This document shows positions 6,255-12,467 of a stretch of DNA of 12,467 bases, one piece after another. The notes beneath the pieces are model-generated. The model saw only the letters and a list, made by a program, of their open reading frames with translations. It was not told the origin of the DNA and did not search any database. The stretch is from the NCBI GenBank assembly GCA_040386295.1, contig JAZKFR010000121.1, positions 1-12,467 of the forward strand, written 5' to 3'. The position numbers and the translations under genes were made by a program. Every line of letters starts with the position of its first letter. Position 1 is the stretch's first letter. The stretch is from JAZKFR01 sp040386295. GTDB lineage: Bacteria > Pseudomonadota > Gammaproteobacteria > Burkholderiales > Rhodocyclaceae.

Positions 6255-7787
6255 TTACAGCGGAATGTTGCCGTGTTTGCGCCAGGGGTTGGTCAATTGC
6301 TTGTCGCGCAGCATGGCGAGCGAGCGGCAAATGCGTTTGCGCGTTTCGTTCGGCATGATCACGTCGTCGATAAAACCACGCGCGCCAGCAACAAAGGGGT
6401 TGGCGAATTTTGCTTTGTACTCGGCCTCGCGTTGCGCCAGTTTGGCCGGGTCGCCTTTTTCTTCACGGAAGATAATTTCGACCGCGCCTTTCGGCCCCAT
6501 GACGGCGATTTCAGCCGACGGCCAGGCAAAATTTACGTCGCCGCGCAAGTGCTTAGAACTCATCACATCGTAAGCGCCGCCGTAGGCCTTACGCGTGATC
6601 AGCGTGACTTTGGGCACGGTGCATTCAGCGTAGGCGTAGAGCAATTTGGCGCCGTGTTTGATGATGCCGCCGTATTCCTGCATGGTGCCGGGCATAAAGC
6701 CGGGCACGTCGACGAAGGTAATCACCGGGATATTAAAAGCATCACAGAAGCGCACAAAACGTGCTGCCTTGGTTGCGCTTTTAATGTCTAAACAGCCGGC
6801 TAAAACCAGCGGCTGATTCGCCACAATGCCCACGCTATGGCCGTCCATGCGGGCAAATCCGGTGATGATATTTTTGGCGTAATCGGGTTGCGTTTCAAAA
6901 AAATCGCTGTCGTCGACCACTTTAACGATCAGCTCTTTCATGTCATACGGCTTATTGGTGCTGTCTGGCACCAGGCTGTCGAGCGAAAAATCTAGCCGTT
7001 CTGCTGGGTCGTCGGTGCTTTGCGTCGGCGGTTTTTCGCGGTTGTTGGCAGGTAAAAAATTGATGAAGCGGCGCAACAAGATCAGGGCTTCAACATCGTT
7101 TTCAAAAGCCAAATCAGCTACGCCGGATTGGCTGGTGTGGGTCAGCGCGCCGCCCAGTTCCTCTGCGGTGACCTCCTCGTGCGTCACCGTTTTAACCACC
7201 TCAGGTCCGGTCACGAACATGTACGAAGAATCTTTCACCATGAAGATGAAGTCGGTCATGGCTGGGCTATATACCGCGCCGCCAGCACACGGTCCCATAA
7301 TCATTGAAATCTGCGGCACCACCCCGGAGGCCATCACATTGCGCTGAAAGACATCGGCGTAGCCGCCGAGCGAGGCGACCCCTTCTTGGATGCGCGCACC
7401 GCCCGAATCGTTGAGGCCAATCACCGGCGCGCCGACTTTGATCGCCTGATCCATCACCTTGCAGATTTTTTCGGCATGGGTTTCTGAAAGTGAGCCGCCC
7501 AGCACCGTGAAATCTTGCGAGAAAACAAACACCAAACGGCCATTGATCGTGCCGTAACCGGTCACCACGCCGTCGCCGGGCAGCGATTGTTTTTCCATGC
7601 CGAAGTCGGTGCAGCGATGCTCCTTAAACATATCCCACTCTTCAAACGAATCGGGATCGAGCAAAATTTCCAAACGCTCGCGTGCGGTCAATTTGCCCTT
7701 GGCGTGTTGCCCGGCGATTCTTTTCTCGCCGCCGCCTAGGCGCGCTGCTGAACGTTTTTCGTCAAGCTGACGAATGATGTCGTGCAT
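6255..7787 (-). CDS. pccB: Propionyl-CoA carboxylase beta subunit (carboxyltransferase)
   Basis: Transfers the carboxyl group from PccA-bound biotin to propionyl-CoA, giving (S)-methylmalonyl-CoA. At 510 residues it is the usual PccB length. It has both crotonase-fold halves. The N-terminal half carries LNDSGGARIQEGV (125-137), the oxyanion segment GPCAGGAVYSPAMTDF (165-180) and TGPEVVKTVTHEEVTAEELGG (193-213). The C-terminal half carries DVPGFMPGTMQEYGGIIKHG (360-379) and RKAYGGAYDVMSSKHL (399-414). Asp407 in AYDVM appears to correspond to the Asp that favours propionyl-CoA in actinobacterial PccB, where acetyl-preferring relatives have Ile. That equivalence is made from memory. The start is ATG at 7787, with a strong AAAGGAG site nine bases upstream. 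A 96-base gap separates it from meaB, wide enough for an internal promoter, though none was recognised. pccA follows after 19 bases. Confidence 0.96.
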   Translation of the reverse strand: MHDIIRQLDEKRSAARLGGGEKRIAGQHAKGKLTARERLEILLDPDSFEEWDMFKEHRCTDFGMEKQSLPGDGVVTGYGTINGRLVFVFSQDFTVLGGSLSETHAEKICKVMDQAIKVGAPVIGLNDSGGARIQEGVASLGGYADVFQRNVMASGVVPQISMIMGPCAGGAVYSPAMTDFIFMVKDSSYMFVTGPEVVKTVTHEEVTAEELGGALTHTSQSGVADLAFENDVEALILLRRFINFLPANNREKPPTQSTDDPAERLDFSLDSLVPDSTNKPYDMKELIVKVVDDSDFFETQPDYAKNIITGFARMDGHSVGIVANQPLVLAGCLDIKSATKAARFVRFCDAFNIPVITFVDVPGFMPGTMQEYGGIIKHGAKLLYAYAECTVPKVTLITRKAYGGAYDVMSSKHLRGDVNFAWPSAEIAVMGPKGAVEIIFREEKGDPAKLAQREAEYKAKFANPFVAGARGFIDDVIMPNETRKRICRSLAMLRDKQLTNPWRKHGNIPL

Positions 7788-7883
7788 AAGAGGTGACTCC
7801 TTTGAAAATGAGCTTGCGCTAATAAGAATGGGCTGAGCCTAGTTGTTTCATTGTTTCTTTATCTGTTGTTAGCTTGCCTTAGC

Positions 7884-8939
7884 TTACTTTGAGTAGTCCC
7901 AAGCACGCAGTAACTGATCCGCCGCAGCACCCGGCGGCGTTTCGCCTTGGAGCACAGCCTGGCTAAGCTGGGCGAGCTGGGCACGCACTTGCGGGTGCGC
8001 GCGAAAGGCACGTGCCAAACCGCTGTCGATCAAATTCCACATCCAGTTTAAAGCCTGGCGCTGACGCTTCTCAGCGAACTCCCCGCTGGCCGTCAGGGTA
8101 TCGCGGTAGCGCGTGACTTGCGCCCAGAACTCAGCGATGCCATGCCCTTGCGCGGCGCTGCTGCTGAGCACGGGGGGCTGCCAGTGTGGACTATTTGGCC
8201 GCAATAAGTGCACCGCGCTTTGCATTTGCGCGCAGGCAATTTCGGTGGCGCGCGGGTCGAGGTCGGCTTTGTTGAAGACGATCAAATCAGCCAGCTCGAC
8301 GATGCCTTTTTTGATCGCCTGTAGATCGTCGCCGGCGTTGGCCAGTTGCAGCAAAACAAAGAGGTCGACCATGCCCGCGACGGCGATTTCGCTTTGCCCC
8401 ACGCCGACGGTTTCAACGATGATCACGTTAAATCCGGCGGCTTCGCACAGTAACATCGCCTCACGTGTTTTGTCGGCAACGCCGCCCAGCGAACCGCAGC
8501 TGGGGCTGGGCCGAATAAACGCCTCGCTGCGTTGGCACAACGATTCCATCCGTGTTTTATCACCGAGAATCGAGCCGCCCGAGAGCGAGGAGGAGGGGTC
8601 TACCGCCAATACCGCGACCCGCGCGCCGGCATCGATCAAATAATTGCCCAGATGTTCGATAAACGTTGATTTGCCAACGCCCGGTACGCCGCTAATGCCA
8701 ATACGCAGGGTGCTGGTGTTTTCTGCGTTTTGTCCGGTATAGGGCAGCAGCGCGCTGAGCAGTTGTTGCGCGCGCTGCCGATGATCGGTGCGGGTCGATT
8801 CGATCAAGGTGATCGCCTTGGCCAAAGCGCGTCGCTTGCTGTTCGCGGCCTGGCTCATGCCGCTGTTGCTTGGGCTGAGCAAAGCGTGCAACAAGCTTTG
8901 CTCGGTTGGCGTCAGCGCTGGGCTATTGGGTTCGCTCAT
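7884..8939 (-). CDS. meaB: Methylmalonyl-CoA mutase-associated GTPase MeaB (ArgK family)
   Basis: A G-protein chaperone that gates cobalamin loading into methylmalonyl-CoA mutase and protects the enzyme from inactivation. It is a soluble cytoplasmic protein of 351 residues, near the usual family size. Visible motifs are the Walker A/P-loop GVPGVGKS (84-91), the VDPSSS segment (113-118), GGSILGDKTRM (121-131), the ETVGVGQSE switch region (176-184) and the guanine-specificity motif NKAD (223-226). The C-terminal helical arm continues to the end (about 290-351). The gene lies 44 bases after scpA, the expected partner. No good Shine-Dalgarno sequence precedes the ATG at 8939, so translation may depend on scpA translation. 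The older name ArgK (arginine transport kinase) is a historical misassignment for this family. Confidence 0.95.
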   Translation of the reverse strand: MSEPNSPALTPTEQSLLHALLSPSNSGMSQAANSKRRALAKAITLIESTRTDHRQRAQQLLSALLPYTGQNAENTSTLRIGISGVPGVGKSTFIEHLGNYLIDAGARVAVLAVDPSSSLSGGSILGDKTRMESLCQRSEAFIRPSPSCGSLGGVADKTREAMLLCEAAGFNVIIVETVGVGQSEIAVAGMVDLFVLLQLANAGDDLQAIKKGIVELADLIVFNKADLDPRATEIACAQMQSAVHLLRPNSPHWQPPVLSSSAAQGHGIAEFWAQVTRYRDTLTASGEFAEKRQRQALNWMWNLIDSGLARAFRAHPQVRAQLAQLSQAVLQGETPPGAAADQLLRAWDYSK

Positions 8940-8983
8940 GGGTCTGGCTTGGCATCTGCTCGATGTTTAAGGAAATTTGATGT

Positions 8984-11152
8984 TTAGCCCTCGCGCCGTG
9001 CTTTGCGAATCTCGGCTAAGACCCGGCTGGCTGAATCTTCTATGCGTGTACCAGGGCCAAAAATTGCCTTTGCACCGGCTGCTAACAAAGCTTCGTAGTC
9101 TTGCGCTGGAATGACGCCGCCGACAAACACAATAATGTCTTCACCGCCTTGCGTTTTCAGCGCGTCGATCAGTTGTGGCAACAGCGTTTTGTGACCCGCC
9201 GCCAGCGACGAGACGCCGATAGCATGCACATCGTTTTCGATCGCCAAGCGCGCCGCTTCTTCAGGTGTTTGAAACAAAGGGCCGACGTCGATGTCAAAGC
9301 CCAAATCGGCAAACGCCGTCGCGACGATTTTGGCGCCACGATCGTGCCCGTCTTGCCCCAGCTTGGCCACCATGATGCGCGGGCGTCGTCCTTCTTCTTC
9401 CTGAAAACGCTCGATGTCGGCTTTTAACTCTGCCCAGTTGCTTTGCCCTTCGAGCAGCGCACCATAAACGCCAGAAACGGTTTGTTGCGTGGCGCGAAAA
9501 CGTCCCCACACGCGCTCTAGCGCAGCCGATATTTCGCCAACGGTGGCGCGTGCGCGCACGGCAACGATGGCGCTGGCGAGCAGGTTGCCTTGTCCACTGC
9601 GCGCGGACTCGCTCAATTGCGCCAGTGCTGCGTCTACGGCAGCCTGATCGCGTTGCGCACGCGTGGCGCTCAGGCGAGCAATTTGCGCTTCGCGTACTGC
9701 ATGATTATCGATGTCGCGGAACTCAATTTCGTCTTCCTGCGCCAGCTTGTATTTATTCACGCCGACGATTACGTCTTGAGCCGAATCAATGCGTGCTTGT
9801 TTCTCAGCAGCGCAGGCCTCAATTTTCATTTTTGCCCAGCCTGATTCGACCGCGTGCGTCATGCCGCCCAGGCTGTCGATTTCTTCAATGATTTTCCAGG
9901 CCGCGTCGGCCATGTCTTGGGTTAGTTTTTCCATCATGTAAGAACCCGCCCAAGGGTCGACCACCTGGGGAATATGGGTTTCTTCTTGAATGATCAGTTG
10001 CGTATTGCGCGCGACGCGGGCTGAAAACTCGGTGGGCAGGGCAATCGCCTCGTCTAAGGCGTTGGTGTGTAGCGATTGCGTACCGCCGAACACCGCCGCC
10101 ATCGCCTCGATGGTGGTACGCACTACGTTGTTGTAAGGATCTTGTGCGGTCAGCGACCAGCCCGAGGTCTGGCAATGCGTGCGCAGCATTCTTGATTTGA
10201 TTTTTTTCGGTGCAAACGCGTCCATGATTTTGCACCAGAGCAAACGTGCGGCACGGAGCTTGGCTACCTCCAAATAAAAATTCATGCCGATGGCAAAAAA
10301 GAAGCTTAAACGACCGGCAAAATCATCCACGTCTAAGCCCGATGCAATGGCTGTACGCACGTATTCGCGCCCATCGGCCAGGGTGAAGGCCAGTTCCAAG
10401 GCTTGTGTCGCGCCCGCTTCTTGTAGGTGGTAGCCAGAAATCGAAATCGAATTGAACTTCGGCATGTGCTGTGCCGTGTAGCCAATGATGTCGGCGATGA
10501 TGCGCATCGATGGCTGTGGCGGGTAAATGTAGGTGTTGCGCACCATAAACTCTTTCAGGATGTCGTTTTGAATCGTCCCTGAGAGTTTTTCTTGGCTGAC
10601 GCCTTGTTCTTCCGCCGCAACAATGTAGCCGGCGAGAATCGGTAACACCGCGCCGTTCATCGTCATTGATACAGAAACCTGGTCGAGCGGAATCGCGTCG
10701 AAGAGGATCTTCATGTCTTCGACCGAATCAATCGCCACCCCGGCTTTGCCGACATCGCCGGTGACGCGCGGATGGTCGGAGTCGTACCCGCGATGCGTGG
10801 CGAGATCGAACGCGACGGAAACACCCTGACCGCCAGCAGCCAAGGCTTTGCGGTAAAAGGCGTTGGACGCTTCGGCGGTGGAAAAGCCAGCGTATTGGCG
10901 AATCGTCCACGGACGCGCTGCGTACATCGTCGCCTGCGGCCCGCGCACGAATGGCGCAAAGCCGGGCAGGCTGTTTAAATTTTCTAGCCCGCTGAGGTCA
11001 GCTGCGGTGTACAGCGGCTTAACGACAATGCCTTCTGGCGTCGTCCAATTGAGCGCCGCCAGGTCGCCACCGGGGGCAGATTTGGCTGCGGCCAAGCGCC
11101 AGGCGTCCAAATTGGCTTCAGGGCTTGGCGTGGGCTTGTTGTGATCGGACAT
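8984..11152 (-). CDS. scpA: Methylmalonyl-CoA mutase, adenosylcobalamin-dependent
   Basis: Rearranges (R)-methylmalonyl-CoA to succinyl-CoA by a cobalamin radical mechanism. The 722-residue single-chain form holds both parts. The substrate-binding TIM barrel has RQYAGFSTAEASNAFY (85-100), GVSVAFDLATHRGYDSDHPR (110-129), SISGYHLQEAG (237-247) and RTHCQTSGWSLTAQDPYNN (324-342). The cobalamin domain from about residue 590 starts PRIMVAKLGQDGHDRGAK, whose DGHDRG (601-606) is the DxHxxG motif with His603 as the lower cobalt ligand. SSL at 648-650 and GG at 678-679 line the nucleotide tail. All catalytic motifs appear intact. The start is ATG at 11152, with a GGAAG-type site about eleven bases upstream. 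It is the first gene of the propionate block, followed by meaB. No cobalamin riboswitch was recognised upstream. The alternative name mcm/mutB-like is equally valid. Confidence 0.97.
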   Translation of the reverse strand: MSDHNKPTPSPEANLDAWRLAAAKSAPGGDLAALNWTTPEGIVVKPLYTAADLSGLENLNSLPGFAPFVRGPQATMYAARPWTIRQYAGFSTAEASNAFYRKALAAGGQGVSVAFDLATHRGYDSDHPRVTGDVGKAGVAIDSVEDMKILFDAIPLDQVSVSMTMNGAVLPILAGYIVAAEEQGVSQEKLSGTIQNDILKEFMVRNTYIYPPQPSMRIIADIIGYTAQHMPKFNSISISGYHLQEAGATQALELAFTLADGREYVRTAIASGLDVDDFAGRLSFFFAIGMNFYLEVAKLRAARLLWCKIMDAFAPKKIKSRMLRTHCQTSGWSLTAQDPYNNVVRTTIEAMAAVFGGTQSLHTNALDEAIALPTEFSARVARNTQLIIQEETHIPQVVDPWAGSYMMEKLTQDMADAAWKIIEEIDSLGGMTHAVESGWAKMKIEACAAEKQARIDSAQDVIVGVNKYKLAQEDEIEFRDIDNHAVREAQIARLSATRAQRDQAAVDAALAQLSESARSGQGNLLASAIVAVRARATVGEISAALERVWGRFRATQQTVSGVYGALLEGQSNWAELKADIERFQEEEGRRPRIMVAKLGQDGHDRGAKIVATAFADLGFDIDVGPLFQTPEEAARLAIENDVHAIGVSSLAAGHKTLLPQLIDALKTQGGEDIIVFVGGVIPAQDYEALLAAGAKAIFGPGTRIEDSASRVLAEIRKARREG

Positions 11153-11615
11153 CGGTGTTTTTCTTCCGCAAAAAATTAAAACTGAAAAAGGGCAAATCGG
11201 CTGGCGCAGCAGGGGCGGTGTGGCAGCTGGGTGTTCGCCTGGTTTGGCGCGTGCTTGTTGCGGCGCTGTTGCTACGTATGCTAGGTATTGTTGCTTATTA
11301 AGTTCGCGCTAGTGTACTTGACGGAAGTTGGCGCTGCTCGAGCCTATTGGCTTGTCTGCCCATAAACTAGCCGGCTTGCGCCTCACGGCTCAACTCAACT
11401 CAGTGTTGCACAGCGCGCATTATCTGCGGCGCAGGCCAGGCAATGCAATCGGTGAACGGGAGGGGCTGGCGCAGAGGCTGCGTTTAGTTAGGATTCGACG
11501 CCATTGCAAGTGCGGTGCTGGACAGTGCTTACCTCTGCGTTGGTGTGGCTGATAAGAACGCAGAGGCTTGCGTAGTCCAGCATGCTGTTGCCGTGTAGCT
11601 GGGCGAGCGTGCAGA
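11153..11615. other. 463-base region without a recognisable gene
   Basis: Lies between scpA and the gene at the right edge, both on the minus strand. The first 200 bases should contain the scpA promoter and leader, but no clear -35/-10 pair or B12-riboswitch motif was found. A 74-codon plus-strand open frame at 11328-11552 has no recognisable protein character and no ribosome binding site. The most structured part is the nested inverted repeat at 11517-11581. Confidence 0.7.
11517..11581. repeat. Nested inverted repeat (possible structured RNA or terminator)
   Basis: An outer 7-base stem, gctggac (11517-11523) with gtccagc (11575-11581), encloses an inner 10-base stem, cctctgcgtt (11532-11541) with aacgcagagg (11557-11566). 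The two interior loops are 8 bases each, and the terminal loop is 15 bases. It lies 35 bases past the stop codon of the minus-strand gene at the right edge, where a terminator would be expected. It lacks a U-tract, so it is not a classic intrinsic terminator. Its role is unknown. Confidence 0.5.
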
Positions 11616-12467
11616 TTAGGACTGTCTGGGTCTGGGGGTTATGACTTCAGGAGCGGTTCCGGTTGAAGACCCTGAGCTTGTATCTTGACGCGTCATAACC
11701 GGTGCTCTCTCCTGACCCTCTGGGCTTGGTCCAGACCCATCTGAATCCTCTGGTGCAGATAAACGGCCTGATCCCGCTGCTGCACCTACTAAGTCCGTGT
11801 CTGGCCGTACTCGTGACCTCGCGTTTGTAGCTGCGTCGCGCACTGTCGGTATTTGAGGTGTTGGCTCCTCGATGCCTGGTTCCGCTGCTGCATCTACTAA
11901 GTCCATGTCTGGCTGTACTCGTGATCCTTGGTTTGCACGTCTATCTTCCCCTTTCGCAATTTTACGTATTACCTCAAGCAAAGGCTTGTCCCTCTTTGCT
12001 GCTGCCCTGGCCTCTAAGCTAGGCAAGAGTTCTTGCTCTGTTTGAGCATTAACCCAGTCGATAAATAGCGTCATATGCGTTGTTAGCTGCGCCGTCTTTT
12101 GCTTTTCACTGCCTGGTGCCATAAAGTCGAGCAAAGTGTCGCTGGGGGTTCCCTGATTACCAGCGACTACTTTCAGGAAATAGCCCATTTCTGCTTTTTC
12201 TACTTTGTTTCCTTGATCAAAGAGTAATGATGCAACCCTAGTGCCGAGCATATTGACGATAGCGTTTTGCTTTAGCTTGACGAGATTGACGATAGCGTTT
12301 TCCTCTAGATCAGGCCTGCGTATGTCCGCTAGCGCTGCCGTGACGCAGTTTTTCACGCGCTCAGGCATTGCGGACTGGCACAGCTGCTCTATGAAGAGAT
12401 TGACTCGGCCAAAGCTGGGTGCTAACCCTCCCGCCTCGAGTATTGGTTTCCAAGCCTCAGCAAGCTG
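11616..12467 (-). CDS. Unrecognised protein, C-terminal part, internal repeats and disordered tail (partial)
   Basis: The frame is open through the right edge of the window, so at least 284 codons including the stop are visible and the true start lies outside. The Met at 12368 is probably internal, because 33 further sense codons precede it. The family was not recognised. The N-terminal two-thirds of the visible part looks mainly helical, with mixed charge (for example LAEAWKPIL, NLFIEQLC, MTLFIDWVNAQTEQELLPSL). The last 100 residues are rich in Ser, Pro, Gly, Asp and Glu and look disordered. There are two internal repeats: NAIVN twice, 11 residues apart, and SRV(Q/R)PD(M/T)DLV followed by AAA twice, 36 residues apart. 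No membrane segment is visible. Codon use is less GC-rich than in the propionate genes. Such a repeat-bearing, tail-disordered protein could be a secreted or host-directed protein, but no motif proves it. Confidence 0.7.
   Translation of the reverse strand, partial: QLAEAWKPILEAGGLAPSFGRVNLFIEQLCQSAMPERVKNCVTAALADIRRPDLEENAIVNLVKLKQNAIVNMLGTRVASLLFDQGNKVEKAEMGYFLKVVAGNQGTPSDTLLDFMAPGSEKQKTAQLTTHMTLFIDWVNAQTEQELLPSLEARAAAKRDKPLLEVIRKIAKGEDRRANQGSRVQPDMDLVDAAAEPGIEEPTPQIPTVRDAATNARSRVRPDTDLVGAAAGSGRLSAPEDSDGSGPSPEGQERAPVMTRQDTSSGSSTGTAPEVITPRPRQS
11774..11926 (-). repeat. 108-base-spaced direct repeat inside the right-edge gene
   Basis: A segment of about 45 bases beginning ccgctgctgca at 11774 recurs at 11882 with only a few substitutions, exactly 108 bases (36 codons) away. 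It encodes the repeated SRV.PD.DLV.AAA peptide, so the repeat has kept the frame. Confidence 0.85.
12252..12301 (-). repeat. 17-base direct repeat, 33-base period, inside the right-edge gene
   Basis: attgacgatagcgtttt occurs exactly at 12252-12268 and 12285-12301. The offset of 33 bases equals 11 codons, giving the repeated peptide NAIVN. It suggests a recent in-frame duplication, or the start of a short peptide-repeat array. Confidence 0.85.

Noticed and set aside
6159..6791. 210-codon plus-strand open frame opposite pccA/pccB
   Set aside because: Lies antisense to strongly conserved pccB and pccA coding sequence and shows no family motif.
11153..11360. Possible cobalamin riboswitch upstream of the B12-dependent mutase
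   Set aside because: No B12-box-like conserved segment or matching stem arrangement could be found in the leader.
11328..11552. 74-codon plus-strand open frame in the gap upstream of scpA
   Set aside because: No ribosome binding site, arginine-rich chance-like composition and no recognisable domain; it also crosses the inverted repeat.
11637..11700. 9-base inverted repeat ggttatgac / gtcataacc
   Set aside because: It lies inside the coding tail of the right-edge gene with a 46-base separation; a chance match is likely and no flanking duplication or transposase accompanies it.
12366..12368. ATG at 12368 as the start of the right-edge gene
   Set aside because: The same frame stays open for 33 more codons to the window end with protein-like composition, and no ribosome binding site precedes this ATG.

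Overview
The window looks like chromosomal DNA of a betaproteobacterium, most likely in or near the Burkholderiales. This rests on the character of the propionyl-CoA carboxylase and methylmalonyl-CoA mutase proteins and on moderate GC content. The genus cannot be fixed from the sequence alone.

Layout. Positions 1-243 hold a REP-like hairpin and a strong terminator. maeB (244-2553, minus strand) encodes a malic enzyme fused to a phosphotransacetylase-like domain. A 304-base divergent intergenic region (2554-2857) is full of short tandem duplications. Next comes a plus-strand gene (2858-3934) for an unusual secreted protein. It pairs an N-terminal LapA-type retention module, including a candidate LapG cleavage motif PAAG, directly with a VCA0849-type type I secretion C-terminus. 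The long adhesin repeat region normally found between them is missing. A bidirectional terminator and a perfect 24-base palindrome separate it from the convergent propionate genes.

The minus-strand block scpA - meaB - pccB - pccA (11152 down to 4169) is a nearly complete propionyl-CoA to succinyl-CoA module. PccA and PccB carboxylate propionyl-CoA, ScpA (cobalamin-dependent mutase) makes succinyl-CoA, and MeaB is its GTPase chaperone. Only the methylmalonyl-CoA epimerase is missing. Succinyl-CoA enters the TCA cycle, and the MaeB enzyme next door could return the resulting malate to pyruvate with NADPH.

Upstream of scpA is a 463-base gene-free stretch containing a nested inverted repeat. The right edge carries the C-terminal part of an unrecognised minus-strand gene (11616 to beyond 12467). 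It has internal repeats and a Ser/Pro/Gly-rich tail, and its base composition differs from the metabolic genes.

The best candidates for something new are the repeat-less retention-module secreted protein, the tandem duplications flanking it on both sides, and the unrecognised repeat-containing gene at the right edge.
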